NCBI GenBank assembly: GCA_902729315.2
Contig: LR746270.1
Location: forward strand, 8,220,721 to 8,284,720
DNA: 64,000 nt
Source: Spirodela intermedia
Taxonomy: Eukaryota; Streptophyta; Magnoliopsida; Alismatales; Araceae
Reading direction: 5' to 3'
How positions within the stretch are numbered: position 1 is the first letter of the stretch; each line of letters starts with the position of its first letter. Both the position numbers and the translations under genes were made by a program. The notes under the pieces were generated by a model, which worked only from the letters and a program-made list of their open reading frames with translations, was not told the DNA's origin and made no database searches. This document shows, one piece after another, positions 47,526-59,483 of the stretch.

Positions 47526-49499
47526 TATCATAACACATACCCTTAATTGTGTCACCTTTTTTTACCCTTTTCACTATGTCTTTTAAGACCTTCACACTAG
47601 TTGAAGGATTAGTTTGGAGCATGAAAATAGTTGTGAGATCTATGAACTTGTGTCAAATACTTGTTCTTCAGGGCTCTTCGTTTTGTTTTCTAATTCTTAT
47701 ATTTCTTCATCTATTTTATGGTGCCGTAAACTTGGTCATCTTTATTTTTCTAAACTTAAATAATCTTTATCATGATTATCTTCATCTGAGTTTATGTATA
47801 AGTCATGTCAAATGAGCAAATATTATTATTTTACTTACCTTACTCGTGATTTTATTCCCTCCTCCCATGTATTTTATCTCATTCAGTGCAATGTTTGAGA
47901 TTCATCTTGTATTTTCTCCTTTAGGCTATCTTTATTACATCATGTTCGTTGATGATTATACTCAAGTCAACTAAGTATATCTCATCAAAGATCGCACGTG
48001 TCTCTACCACTACCTACTAGTTTACACATGAAATTATTACCCAACATTCCACCACTCTAAAAATCATTTGGATTGATAATGTATTGTAACTAGTTCAAAT
48101 TGTCTTTCAAATACTTGTGCCGAACAAATAATCATCCATTAAACTACCTAGCCTTACACCTCTCTTCAAAATAGTGTTGTGAAAAAAAAACATCGCATTC
48201 TACTTGACATTACTCGCACAGTACTCTATAAGATGTACGTTTCAGACTATCTATGATCTAACACCATCATGACCATCACTTATCTTCATAATCTTCTTCC
48301 CTCCTCTCCTTTGGGTAGTGCAATCCCTTTTACTTATCTTTTACCAGATGCTTCTCTATTTTCTTTATCACCTCGTGTGTTTAGATGTATTACCTTTGTG
48401 TAAAACCATACTCCATCTTTATCTAAACTTGTTCATCGAGTATTAAAAAGTATATTCGTTGATTATTCACACATGCATAAGAGATATCATCTATTTTCTT
48501 GATACGCAGTGCTATATTAGTTTTGTTGATATTACCTTCCATAAAGACATTCTCTACTTCTCACCATCTTCTACTCCTTTCTGTGCATCTAATCTCCACC
48601 CTTGAAATTTATTTTTCCTTCTCCATCATCTTCGTTGCTTTCTCTAGAGATTTTTATTATCATTGCACCTTCTACTACGCCACCTCCTCTACTCATCTCT
48701 AACTCCACCGACGCTTGTGATGCTTATTTATGAGTCTCCACCGTACATGCCCCTAACTAATCCTTCTATTTCACTGGTCACCTCTTATTCAATGCCAAAC
48801 TCCACTTGTGATCGCCTTCCACACATACACTTAGTACCCACCTCTTAATGACCTTCACCTTCTCATTACCTTGTAGAAGGGTACCCACGCTTGTACCTAA
48901 CATCCTATGGTCCAAATTATATCATATGACCATCTCTCTCCCACCTATTGTACCTTTGCCTTTGATGTATCCTCTGAGTCATTGTCCAATACATATCATA
49001 AAGCTCTCAAAGTACCTAAGTAGAAAGTGACGATAAATCTAAAGTATTGTGCCTTAGTGCATTGCAATACATGAGACTTAGTATCACATTCTATTGATGC
49101 CAACATTGTGACATACAAGTGGGTTTTCATCCTAAAGTATCATCTAGATGACACCATGACTCATCACAAGGCCTAGTTGGTAGTTAGAGGATTCACTTAA
49201 ACTTATGGCATTGACTATACTAAGACATTCTCTTTGATTGTCCATATGAACTCTATTTAAGTTCTTTTATCTTTGGCAATTTTGATTAATCTCTTCATCA
49301 CTGGGACATCTCCAACACCTTTTTATATGGTGATTTAGTAAAGTAGATATTTATGGAGCAACCTTTATGATATGTTGCTCAAAAGGAAACTTCTCAAATT
49401 TACTTTCTCCATTATGCTATGAGCTCAAAAAAAAATCCTTATGCTTGATTTGTTAAGTTTAGCGATCTTCTCACATCTTATGGCTTTAACTTATGTAAG

Positions 49500-50732
49500 A
49501 CCGATCTGATAGTAATGTGCAAAATCATATCTATGAGCTTTGTGGTACTTGCCATATATGTGGATGACATTCTCTTGACCGGTAGCAAAGAAATTGATAT
49601 CTCTATTATAAAAGCTTATATCTAGACGCACTTTGTAACGTGCGACTTGTAGACACCTCACTATTTTCTTGGAATTGAGTTTACTTACCAATCAAGTAAG
49701 TTGGCACCATCTCAAAAGAAGTATACATTAGATCTTCTCAAAAAAATATGATTACTTAAGTGTAAATCAATTATATCACCTTTGGAGGTACGACCCAAGT
49801 TATAGGATACTGACTCATCTATGATGGTGGATGTCAACTACTATTGATATTTCTACTATTAAAGCTTATATTTAGACGTATTTTGTGACGTGTAACTTAT
49901 AAATACTCTACTATTTTCTTAGGATTGAGTTTGCTTACTAATCAAGTAAGTTGACACTATCTTAGAAGAAGTATGTATTAGATCTTCTCAAAGAAATATG
50001 ATTACTCAAGTGTAAACTAGCTACGTCACCTTTGGAAGCACAACCTAAGTTATGAGATACTGACTCACCTATGATGGCAGATGTTAACTATTATCGACGT
50101 CTACTAAAAAAGCTTATCTATTTGATAGTTACTCACCCTGATATTACCTATGTTGTCAATATTTTTAGTTAGTTCATGTAGGAACCTTAGATGGTACATT
50201 ATGGGTTCTCGCATACGTCAAGTATGTCCCTGACAAAAATCCTATTTATTAGTGTCATAATCATCTTTGTATTGAGGCCTATTCTGATGCTAAATATGTT
50301 AGAAACAAAGGAAATCAAAAATCAATTACGAGGTATTACATATATGTTGGAGGTAATTTGGTCACCTGACATTCTCAAAAACAAAAGGTCATCTCTTGTT
50401 CTAATGTGGAAGCTAAGTACCAAGCTATGGCTACTACTACTTGTGAGATAGTATGACTACAATCATTTCTATAAGATTTGAACGTCATGACTCCGACACG
50501 TATGTTTATGCATTGTGATAACCAAGCAACTATTTTTATTATTAGAAATCTTACCTTTCACGACAAGACTAAGCATATTGAGATTGACTGTCATTTTATC
50601 TGTGACAAGGTGTTGACAGAAGTTATTTCATCTGATCAACTTACTAACATCTTCACCAAAAGTCTCATCAGTGTGTCGTATAATTGTTTGAGATCTAAGT
50701 TCGGTATATTCAATCTATATACTCCAGCTTAA
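49500..50732 (+). pseudogene. Copia reverse transcriptase / RNase H remnant
   Basis: AIYVDDILLTGSKEI starts at 49551 and contains the polymerase Tyr-Val-Asp-Asp. A 250-base tandem duplication (49590-49839 and 49840-50089) sits directly after it. The RNase H part at 50478-50732 is still open: MHCDNQATIF, TKHIEIDCHF, DQLTNIFTKSL, ending YTPA and a stop at the usual place. Confidence 0.82.
49590..50089 (+). repeat. 250-base tandem duplication inside copia RT
   Basis: AAAGCTTATA occurs at 49611 and 49861, AGATCTTCTCAAA at 49731 and 49981, and GATACTGACTCA at 49806 and 50056, always 250 bases apart. It duplicates the segment after the YVDD motif and has since diverged by point changes. Confidence 0.92.
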
Positions 50733-50739
50733 GGAAGAG

Positions 50740-50846
50740 TGTTAGATATAAGCCATTAGAGGGCTTAGTGCACATCTCTCTCTATATATATAAATAGAGA
50801 CTTATAGCCTCTTCTTTATTAATACAATTTGATTTTACCATTCACA
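50740..50846 (+). repeat. Copia 3' LTR (about 107 bases)
   Basis: Begins TGTTAGATATAAGCCATTAG after the purine tract and ends CATTCACA. Matches 45591-45702. Confidence 0.88.
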
Positions 50847-53800
50847 TATAAAAATAATAATTTTACATAAAATTAGATCCACATCTAAGAGTTCCAATGA
50901 AAGAGTTTAAAAGTCTAAAATGAAGATATATCAAGTTTTTTGGATAAGGTATCAATCACCTTATTCTCAATGTTTAATTTGTATCAAATTTCAAAATTGA
51001 AAATGATCGTTTCGACAACCACTTTTGATATTAGGCAAGTACTTACCACTATTTTAAGAAATAATTTAAATATATTAATCAATATATAAAATGATTTTTT
51101 TCTCCAAAAGATAATGATTCTACTATAATACTATGAGGACAATAGCCGACAATTCTCATTCATAATTTTTTTTGAAGTCATCAAGATATGAAAATATTTG
51201 ATTAAAGAAAGCAATGCATCACTACTTTGACATAAGCATTACCTTAACACCTTGACTTGAAGCATCAACTTCCAATTTGGGAAGTTTGGGAAAAATTCAG
51301 AAGAACTAAAATTATAGTAGAAATGAGAGTTATCTTGAGACACTAGGAGGTTACTTTCACTTCTTGGTTTTAGTTAAAAGAATCCTTCTTCAATTTTAGA
51401 GCTAATTGTTATGAAATTATGTTGTAAAAAAAGATAAAACTCATGAAATATCATATTCAGCTAAGAAATCCACAGAGTTCACATAGAGTTGCCAATGAAT
51501 GCCACTAGATAATTTCACTTACTTTCTATGATCAATCATTAACCTTTTTTTGTCAAAACCCAATGACCAAGATATGCAAGTTTAGGTTCTTTGAACGAGT
51601 ATTTTTTAAAACTGATGTGTATGTTGCAAATTTAGATAATCAGAAAAACTTCTTATAAATGAAATTCATGAGTCCTCACATTATAATTGTGTTCTCTAAA
51701 TACAAAGACACTGGATCTTAAGTGAGTCCTACGATATAAGAATGTCAATAAAGAGAACTAATATAATTTTTTTGAGAAGGTTGTCAAAAATGTAGCTCAT
51801 GAGAGATCAAAAGATTCTTGAAGTTTTTGTAAGACCAAAAGTCATTACTCGTAATAACTTTCATGCATGCAAAATGTCAAAAGTTTGAGTATACTGATCA
51901 TAAATCTAATTCGAAAAAAAAAACTTACATGTAATTCATTTAATGATTCTTTGACAATTGAAAGAAGAAATCGATTCAAAATCATAACTTTCTCCAATAC
52001 ATGATAGTTCATGAAAACCTCTAACTCTATCTTTTGTTTTAATGAGTAAGACTAGATTGGAATAGGGACTTGTCGAATATTTGATGATCTTAATAAATAA
52101 CATCTCATGAATAAGCTTTTCAATCTCTAATTTTTAAAAATATAAGTATTTGAAAGGTTAAATAATGATGAATTTGTAGTAAGTTCTAGTTTGATGAGAT
52201 GGAAAACCTTCTATGTTGAAAGTTGCCAAAAAGAAATTAGATCTAGAGTCACATTTTGATGTCATTGTCACTATTAAAATCTTGTTGTGATAATTGAAAT
52301 AATTTGATTGATATTTCACCTTATTTAATTATTTTTGACTAATTTTTTAGTGATATATTAGTTTTGTTATATGAATTTTTTTCTTGCACAATTAGTCATT
52401 TGATTTAGAAAAGAAGGAGAGTGTCTACATGTTGAAATCTAATTCAATTTACTTTAAAGTTAACATTTGTTTAATCTCAAGATGATGTCAACCATAGCTA
52501 GTGGTGTAACTAAAAGATCATTATAGATTGAGATAGTTTAAAATTCAATTGTGATGTCATGACATAACCTCATGTATAAAACCTTATTACTTGTTCTAGT
52601 GATAACTTGGTATTGAGGTGTGGATGTGATCCATAATTTTAGTTGATTGACAATGTACTATAAAATAAAATCATGAGAGTTCCAATGTCGACCAGAACAA
52701 TGTCAATTTTATCATTGATTTTGTCCTAAAATTTAAGATATTTGATCAAAGATTCATCAGTCAAGACATTGAGCAATAGCTCTAAGAAGGAGAACAAAAA
52801 GATAAATTAAGAATATTTTCAATTGTGATATTTTTTGTCTTAGAGAGCCTCATCGTGTACTACCATAATTTGTAAATCTCATCGACAATGATGGTATAGA
52901 CCAAATTTCTTATTGCATGAAAAATAAAGAACTTGAGAAAATTGATTTTGAATTTCCACAGGAATAAGATTCCTCTATTTATTTCTTCCAAAAAATAGAG
53001 TATAATTTTGAGTATCATTTTTTGTTGAAATGTTTGTTGAAATATTTTTTTCATGTCACATAAAATTTAATTATGGTCATTTACGTCTTTGTAGGTGATA
53101 AGTTAGAATAAGAAATTTCGAAGAGTGAAACTTATGAGTGTTGTTGTAATCATTTAATTTGTAAAGAATATTATGTTTCACTTCCACTTTTTGAGTGGTT
53201 CTCACAATAACTTTTAACTCAAAAGGTTCCTGGAAGCATACGTCTAGTTGAATATCTTTTTGCAAGCCTTAGGAAAAAATAATTTTTCTAGAACATATTT
53301 GTAAATCTTTAATAACACTCATCATGAGTTTAAATTCTTCATTATAGACTATGATTGATCCATGTTATCAAAATTATAATAGTTTTTAACAAAGAAATTA
53401 TGTATGGTTAGAACCTAAATACTCAAATAATTGTAGTTGGAAATTGTCTCAATTCTTAAATAGTTTATAAGAATCAGTTCATTTGAATAAAGTGAAAGCC
53501 TCACCTTCCATGCTACCACTAGTCATAGAAAATTCTTTCATCAAGGTAAAACAAGATGGAGAATAATAGCTCAGCTCGAAATACTCATCTAGTAGCAAAC
53601 TAGCATTTCTAGTTTTCGATTACTCTACATGGCTCAAAAATATGATGTAAAACTTGAGTTATGACTAATCTAGGTCGAAGTGAATTGTTGCAATGAATAT
53701 GATGTTAGTTGATTAGGGCTGATTCACCAGCTACCTTGTAAAGATGTGCAAGTGGTTACAAATAGATTCTTTTAAGATATAATCCTTTAATAGATCTATA

Positions 53801-54013
53801 GATCCTCACTCTGCAGTTCCTTAAGCCATAGAGATGACTAATTCTTAATGTGAATCTAAGGATGATATATTCTAATTATTGTTTGATTAATGTTGTCTTG
53901 CCACAAAGTTCACTAGCATTTCTCTAAAATACAGTGACATTATGATAAATATCAAGTAGGTCAAAATTATTGTTTGATTAATGCACTTAGGATTCATGAC
54001 TTTGATAGTAATT
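50847..54013 (-). mobile_element. Gypsy interior, gag to reverse transcriptase side
   Basis: AT-rich sequence. On the minus strand, 52140 to 51900 keeps the start of a gypsy reverse transcriptase (HEMLFIKIIKYSTSPYSN, then LVLLIKTKDRVRGF). The part from 52200 to 54000 should hold gag and protease but I cannot read them. Small open frames at 52860-53054 and 53077-53265 (-) are Lys/Phe-rich fragments. Confidence 0.7.
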
Positions 54014-54491
54014 TGATAAGTTTCCACCCCATCTCTTGTAAACAAATCATCGGGGGGATCAAATCAAGAATAGAATTGAGAAGACTAATGTAGTAAAAGA
54101 TTATTGATATAACAAAAGTTCAGAAAAGAATAGAGCGCATGTTTTGTGAGAAGACGATGAGAGATTAAAAGAACAACAAAGAGAAAGGATGATTAAAGAG
54201 AACACCAAAAGAATTCTCTTGATAACAACTAATTTGAGATGGTCAATCTCAATGTAAGCAGTAACCAAAATTCCCTCCCCCCCTCCTTCTAATGATGATA
54301 TCTTTATAATACTAAGGGGCGCACAATCATGTGTTTACTTTTGGCATATTCGTTGCTTGTGTCTCACAAATCCTCCATAATTTTTGCTTGACCTTGACAT
54401 TTGTGGTGGTTGACTTTTTTTATGGAGAACGTGAATGTCACCCTTCACAATCATTTTCAACGTGTGGAAATTGTTATGAGGATTTTCATCA
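54014..54491 (-). repeat. Gypsy LTR, right copy (5' LTR of the element)
   Basis: About 478 bases matching 43820-44305. Immediately right of it is AGAGC and then the rest of the duplicated HAD exon. Confidence 0.85.
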
Positions 54492-54610
54492 AGAGCTCAA
54501 GATTGACCCTAGGGACAGACTTGGCCCTCTAAAGCATCGACAACATGGAGATATAGGAAGATGTGAACCAGTTAAGGTTTGTCATCTCCCCTAGTGCCAT
54601 TGAAAATATG
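54492..54610 (+). pseudogene. Remnant of duplicated HAD last exon
   Basis: GAGCTC ... CAGACTTGGCCCTCTAAAGCATC matches 38560-38610 of the intact HAD exon 7. An internal deletion removes the part for KEALPEIW, and point changes follow, up to the counterpart of the stop. No upstream HAD exons exist here, so this copy never was a whole gene. Similarity continues into the 3' flank to about 54930. Confidence 0.85.
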
Positions 54611-55133
54611 ATCCTTAGGCCCTGAGTTCTTTCTCATGCAACTATAATGAGTCATTTTTCATTATAATCGCTCACATAGAGCATTATCTCGTACCTCTAG
54701 GATGAAACAATTTATGCATGGACTCTAGCATCATGGAAGAGCATGAGGTGGGATTACCCATATCTTTTGATCTCCTCTCTCATAAGTTCAGTGAAAGATC
54801 TAACCTTTAAATGGCTAACATGCTGTTTTGCACCATTTTTCTAAGCTTTTCAATATTCTTTGATCGCATATCAATATACACGATTTGAATTATGAGACAC
54901 TCAATCACCTCAAATTAAGATATTTTTCGTTCAAATTCTCTTTAAATCTATTTTGATTATTAAATTTGCGGCAATTGAGCTGATTGGATGGACATCGAGA
55001 TTTTATCTGGTTCTCATGTGTGGCTGTGGAACCGGCCGTTAACCGGCTCCGAACCGGTTCATGAGAGAGAGCGAGAGACAGACAGACAGACCAACAGACA
55101 CAGAGGGTGGTGTGAAAAGGATAGAAGAGGAGG
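54611..55133 (+). promoter_or_regulatory. Flank and upstream region of SRPBCC copy 2
   Basis: Matches 38705-39392 of the left copy in pieces, including TCTCATGTGTGGCTGTGGAACCGG close to the gene. About 120-165 bases with the left copy's TATA box are missing, and I see no equally good TATA box in the remaining sequence. Confidence 0.55.
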
Positions 55134-55614
55134 ATGATCTCTGCCTCCGCCACAGCCCGCCCCCTTCCCCACGCCGTCCTCGCAACCCACCACCACCATC
55201 CCCGTCAGAACGTTAGTTTCTGCTTCCCCTCGACCTCCGCCCCCGCCAGGAAAAACCTGGCATGTGCGGCTAGAGCGTCCATCGGCCCTCACCCGCCCTC
55301 CTCGTCGGAGATTCCCTCCTCAGAAACGGCCCCCCCGCTGCCTCGAGATGACGAGGTGGATTCAGCCTCCGACGAGGAAAATGGAGACGCTGACAGCAGC
55401 GATGGCTTCGGAGTCCAGGTTGCGAAGGTGGGGAGGAACCGGCGGCGTGTACAGGCGCGGATCAGCGTGGACGCCACCTTGGAGACTGTGTGGACCGTTC
55501 TGACCGATTACGAGGGCCTCACCGAGTTCATTCCCAGCCTCGCTGTTTGCAAGCTGGTTGAAAAGGGGGAGGGCTTCTCCAGGCTCTACCAGGTAAGTAG
55601 ATAGATATATGCAT

Positions 55615-55652
<38 letters not shown>

Positions 55653-57965
55653 CGGAGAGAGAGAGAGAGGAGGCGGAGAGAGAGAATTGTCTCTCTTGGT
55701 TGACTTGGGTGAAGAGAAGAAATATTTTTTGATGCTAGATTCCTAGAATTCAAGTCTGGGTCGGTTAATATCCATCTAATGTTCCATGTATTGAGACTAC
55801 ATTCGCATGCAGATCGCTCGTAATGTTCTTCTGCTCGGTAGAATTTCACCCCAAAAAAATTAGGAAGCGGACCTGTTTCGATTCAGATCTCTCCTACCTA
55901 GTATTCTTCTCTGCGTTAGAATTTCACCCGAAAAGCTAGAAGACGAACATGCTTGGACTAAACGTCTCGTACTCTTGTGCTACTTGCTAGTTTCTGCCTG
56001 GAATGCTTCTTTAAAATAGTTGATTTCCGATTCCTCCTACGCTGGTTCTCTTTGCTGGCTACTGCCCGGGTGGGAGGGGAAAAAGAAAAGCTTTTGAATG
56101 CAGATTCCCTGCGCACTTGCTCTATTTTTGTATTCATCTGTTTTTAAAATGAGTTTGAATTCATCTATTTTTGTATCTATTTCGGCTCTATTCAGATACA
56201 GATTCCTTTCCTCTTATTATTTCTACTTGATGGATTCTATCTTAGTCAATAGCAGAATAAGAAAGTCAGATTTTTTCTTGTTTGCCGTTGTTATGCCTAC
56301 CCATCTGCTCTACGTCATATTTCGGCGTGGTATAAGTTCTTTTTTTTTTCATTTTCTTTTTTTTTCTGTTCTTTATGCCTCAATTCTGCCAACTGGGTGT
56401 GAGATATATATATATATCCATTATTGTCAAAAGATATATATATATATATATAGATATATATAGATCTGCTCCATTTCAAATATTCTGCTGATATTAATAT
56501 TTTTTTTGGCTCATCTGGATTTCAGCCCTGATGGATACAATTTTCATTTTGGGATACAATTTTCATTCCTCTTAAATCGTCATTCTCTGCGAGCTTGAGA
56601 TTAATCATTTGTTTCTATTCTCAGCAAAGCTTGAGATAATCCATACATTTTTAGAGCACTGGAGATGACTCGGTCGGTCCGGGTCGAACAGGTTGTCCGG
56701 CAGGATCTGGCGCCCGGGCTGACATTTGAAGCCAAGACGACTTTAGACTTCTTGGAGAGAGATCTCGAGATTCTTCCTTCCGGGCGGAGGAGAGAGATCG
56801 AGTTCATGATGATCGAGGGGGACTTTCTGACATTCGCCGGCATCTGGTCCATTCTTCAGGTCAGAGCTTTCTCCTCCATTCCCCCGTTGACTTTTTCAAC
56901 ACCAGCTTCAAGACTTTCTCGTTAGAAATTCGCAATTTATGTTCAATGCTCCAGAAGTGGGATCATATGCTGCTGCTTCCTGCATTGCTCCGGGTTTTTT
57001 CGTTCATAATCCCTGAAGAGTTCATCGCATGGTCTCATCATTTTTTTCATAAAATTCGCAAATTCTGGTCCGCATGCCAACGTTGAGATCGTATGTCTTC
57101 GAGTATTGATCTGGGTTATTTAGTTCTAAATCCCTGAAGAATTCGTCAGTCACTGTAAAACGCACGGTTCATGCTATTCGTCCCGATGATTCTGGGGATC
57201 ATCTGTCCTGTCGGGGAGGGCCAGCTCTGGCAAACTAGAACAGTTTTGTTCGTATGGGTCCTTTTTTTTTTTTTAAATTAATCCCTGAAGAACTAGCTCA
57301 TCAATGACTTGGTCAATGTTGGGATCATGTGTTCCAGTAGCCTAGGATTAGGAAATCGAGCGATTCTCTTTGACTTCTTTCTGGTGGGGTTTTTTAGTTT
57401 TGAATCCCTGAACAATTCATCAATGATCAATAATACCTCCATTCGTGTATTAGACGGGTATTTTATTAAATTCACCAAGCTTACTAGAAGGATGGAGAAC
57501 CAAGTATGAAGTAGATTAAGGAGATCTGTGAGGGATAATCAGCCGATAGGGTGTGTTTTGGATGATAAACTTCTTTCCAGGGATCAAACCCAAGAAAAAA
57601 CCATCCTTTTCTTCACAAAAATCTGGCGGTCTGCACACTGATAACACCTATGATTTGACTTTTTTCTTTGATCAAATGCGTCGAGCCTCCTCTGCGTCAT
57701 GATCAGATGCTCCAGATTGCATTCCGACTCCCCCGGCCTCTCTTATGCACCTATCAGAGAGAGAGGGTCCTATTGAACCGCTCCATGTCCATGCAGGCGG
57801 ACGGCGGGGATGGTGAAGAAGAGGAGAGCTGTGGGGCCCACTGGGCGGGAATTCGGGACGATTCTATCTTACGTAGTGGAGCTCGAGCCGAAGCTGTGGC
57901 TGCCGGCCCGCCTAATCGAGGCGAGAATCCGCAGGGAAGTCAAAGTCAACCTCCAGAACGTTTAA
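55134..57965 (+). pseudogene. SRPBCC-like gene, copy 2, frameshifted in last exon
   Basis: Exons correspond one to one with copy 1: 55134-55592 (459 bases, same length), 56692-56859 (168 bases, same length) and 57797-57965. The first two are open and similar (LTDYEGLTEFIPSLAVCKL, IEFMMIEGDF, GIWSIL). Exon 3 has one extra base near 57827-57835 compared with copy 1, which puts the AVGPTGREF and WLP..LIEARIRREVKVNL part out of frame. In the original frame a stop at 57963-57965 also removes the last 14 or so residues. Either a decaying copy, or a protein with an altered end if splicing uses an acceptor a few codons further in (GGTGAAG, which would restore the frame). Intron 1 has a normal GTAAGT donor. 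Confidence 0.75.
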
Positions 57966-58206
57966 GAGAGGGCCAAAGTGGTCTAGAGGCCGTGTGGACC
58001 GGTGACTCTGCGTTGACCGACTGTAGCTCGCATTTCTCTTGTACGTCGATTCATCTGGGGGGGAGAGAGAGAGAGAAAGAGAGTTGTGAGGTCAGTTGCC
58101 AGTCCACACGTGGTGGGGCTTTCACCAGAGACATCAGACAACAGACACCGGACAGACTCGGGGCTCTTAACTTCTCCCACCCACTATGCCTCTCCCTCTC
58201 TCTCAT

Positions 58207-58570
58207 CACTGATTACGTTGACCATCGAGGTTTCAGGCTCCACCAAGACGTTGCTGATCTGTCTCGACTCGGCATCTTGTGTCTCAAGTCTCTCTCCCTC
58301 TCTCTTCTTTCTCGCCGTATTCCTCTCTCAAGATAAGAACTTCCAGTATGAAGTCAAGGGCTGTGACGTCGACGAGTCAATCCGCCTCCAAAATGTCCAC
58401 TCTCACGACGGGAATTGCCGGATCTACGTTCAACTTCTTCCACCCACTATGCCTCTCTCTCTCTCCCCCCCCCCTCTCTCTCGCTCTGTTGGACGGAAGA
58501 GAGTCGTCCCCGCTACGACGCCATTAAATATCTGATGAGGTTGCGGGAGGGGGACGTCAGGGGTTACGTA
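58207..58570 (+). pseudogene. Coding-looking fragments, possible ubiquitin-like domain
   Basis: In one + frame, LTIEVSGSTKTLLICLDSAS is followed, after a CT-rich interval, by KNFQYEVKGCDVDESIRLQN and VHSHDGNCRIYVQLLPP. The pattern (strand with a Thr-Lys-Thr turn, then ...D.S..LQ....DG...YVQL) resembles the start and end of a ubiquitin-like fold. Further on, RYDAIKYLMRLREGDVRGYVAMQ ends exactly at a donor-like ATGCAG|GTACGC. The left copy retains the first piece at 42451 and the third in degraded form. No complete gene can be built, so this is probably the ruin of a gene that lay between SRPBCC and POL. The family assignment is an inference. Confidence 0.35.
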
Positions 58571-58789
58571 GCCATGCAGGTACGCCGCCGGGGAGCGATA
58601 ATAGCGGCGGCATTGATGGCGGCGGCCATCCGTCCTGCCGTTTTAGGGCTCGTGCGCTCCTCCCTCGCCATCTTCAAGCTGCCGTCCCGAGTTAATGAAA
58701 GTCAGCGTCCCAACCAGATTCGGATGATGAGGCTGGCCAGAAGCTTTACCATCGGTGGAGCAGTTGCAGGAAGGATGCAGACAGATATT

Positions 58790-58821
<32 letters not shown>

Positions 58822-59307
58822 TTTGAAGTTCACAGTGGAGGTGGATATCATCACTGAAGTGGGAGAGGTTTAGTAACCAGGGGCCACCCACTGCACCAAC
58901 CCTGGGGGGAGGCTGTTCCCAGTTCATCTATGAGTATCTGGCCTTTCCTTGATCAATCTAATCCATTCAACGGGTCCTCTCTCTCTCTCTCCTCTTCCTC
59001 CTGTGGGACGGTCGTGACTTTGAAAGCATGGGCCTTCCATTAAAAATGGGCACGAGTCGCGTGGAATATAGCGAGAATCCGCCCTCATGGTTGGTGCAGT
59101 GGTTCCCCTCTGGTAACCAAATCTTTCCCACATCAGTGATGATTTCACCTCCACCGGGTTTTACCCATCCCTCCCTCCATCTCTCCCTCTCCCTCTCTTC
59201 CTGTCTGTCTGTCTGTCTTCTCTTCTTAGGCGTAGGCATGAGTTTCAAAGCATGGGTTTACTTATCAAAACGCCACCAGTCGCTTGGAATGGAGTGACAG
59301 TCAGACA

Positions 59308-59483
<176 letters not shown>

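Larger units (their letters stand above)
45591..50846 (+). mobile_element. Degenerate Ty1/copia retrotransposon nested in the gypsy element
   Basis: Short direct repeats of about 110 bases at 45591-45702 and 50740-50846 begin TGTTAGATA and end near CATTCACA. A primer-binding site TGGTATCAAAGCC lies at 45703-45715, a purine tract AAGGAAGAG at 50731-50739, and a target duplication TACAA/TATAA at the two edges. Coding remnants on the + strand follow copia order: gag (46174-47041), protease WVIDSRASTHMIG at 47313, reverse transcriptase with Tyr-Val-Asp-Asp at 49557-49568, and RNase H TKHIEIDCHFICDKV ending at 50732 just before the purine tract. Integrase should lie between 47.5 and 49 kb but is too decayed to read. 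Protease has DSR instead of DSG, and stops are frequent, so it is inactive. Confidence 0.9.
43820..54491 (-). mobile_element. Degenerate Ty3/gypsy LTR retrotransposon (10.7 kb including nested copia)
   Basis: Long direct repeats at 43820-44305 and 54014-54491 start and end, in element orientation, with TGATG/TAATG ... TATCA. A likely target duplication GGAGC (43815-43819) / AGAGC (54492-54496) flanks them. On the minus strand next to the right LTR a primer-binding site like the initiator-Met tRNA one (CTATCAAAGTC) is visible. Decayed coding remnants on the minus strand fit gypsy order: reverse transcriptase near 51900-52140 (STSPYSNLVLLIKTKD) and, near the other end at 44600-44830, an integrase C-terminal piece (LKFSIGDLVYL, KLAPHFFN). 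Many stops and frameshifts; no intact frame remains. The LTR copies differ at many positions, so the insertion is old. Confidence 0.85.

Noticed and set aside
56098-56463. 121-codon + frame in intron 1 of SRPBCC copy 2
   Set aside because: Hydrophobic, AT-rich intron translation ending in a TA repeat. The matching region in copy 1 does not keep the frame.
57668-58336. 222-codon + frame as a separate gene
   Set aside because: It crosses intron sequence, the frameshifted SRPBCC exon 3 and its 3' flank. The protein after the frameshift has no similarity and ends in CT-repeat serines and leucines.
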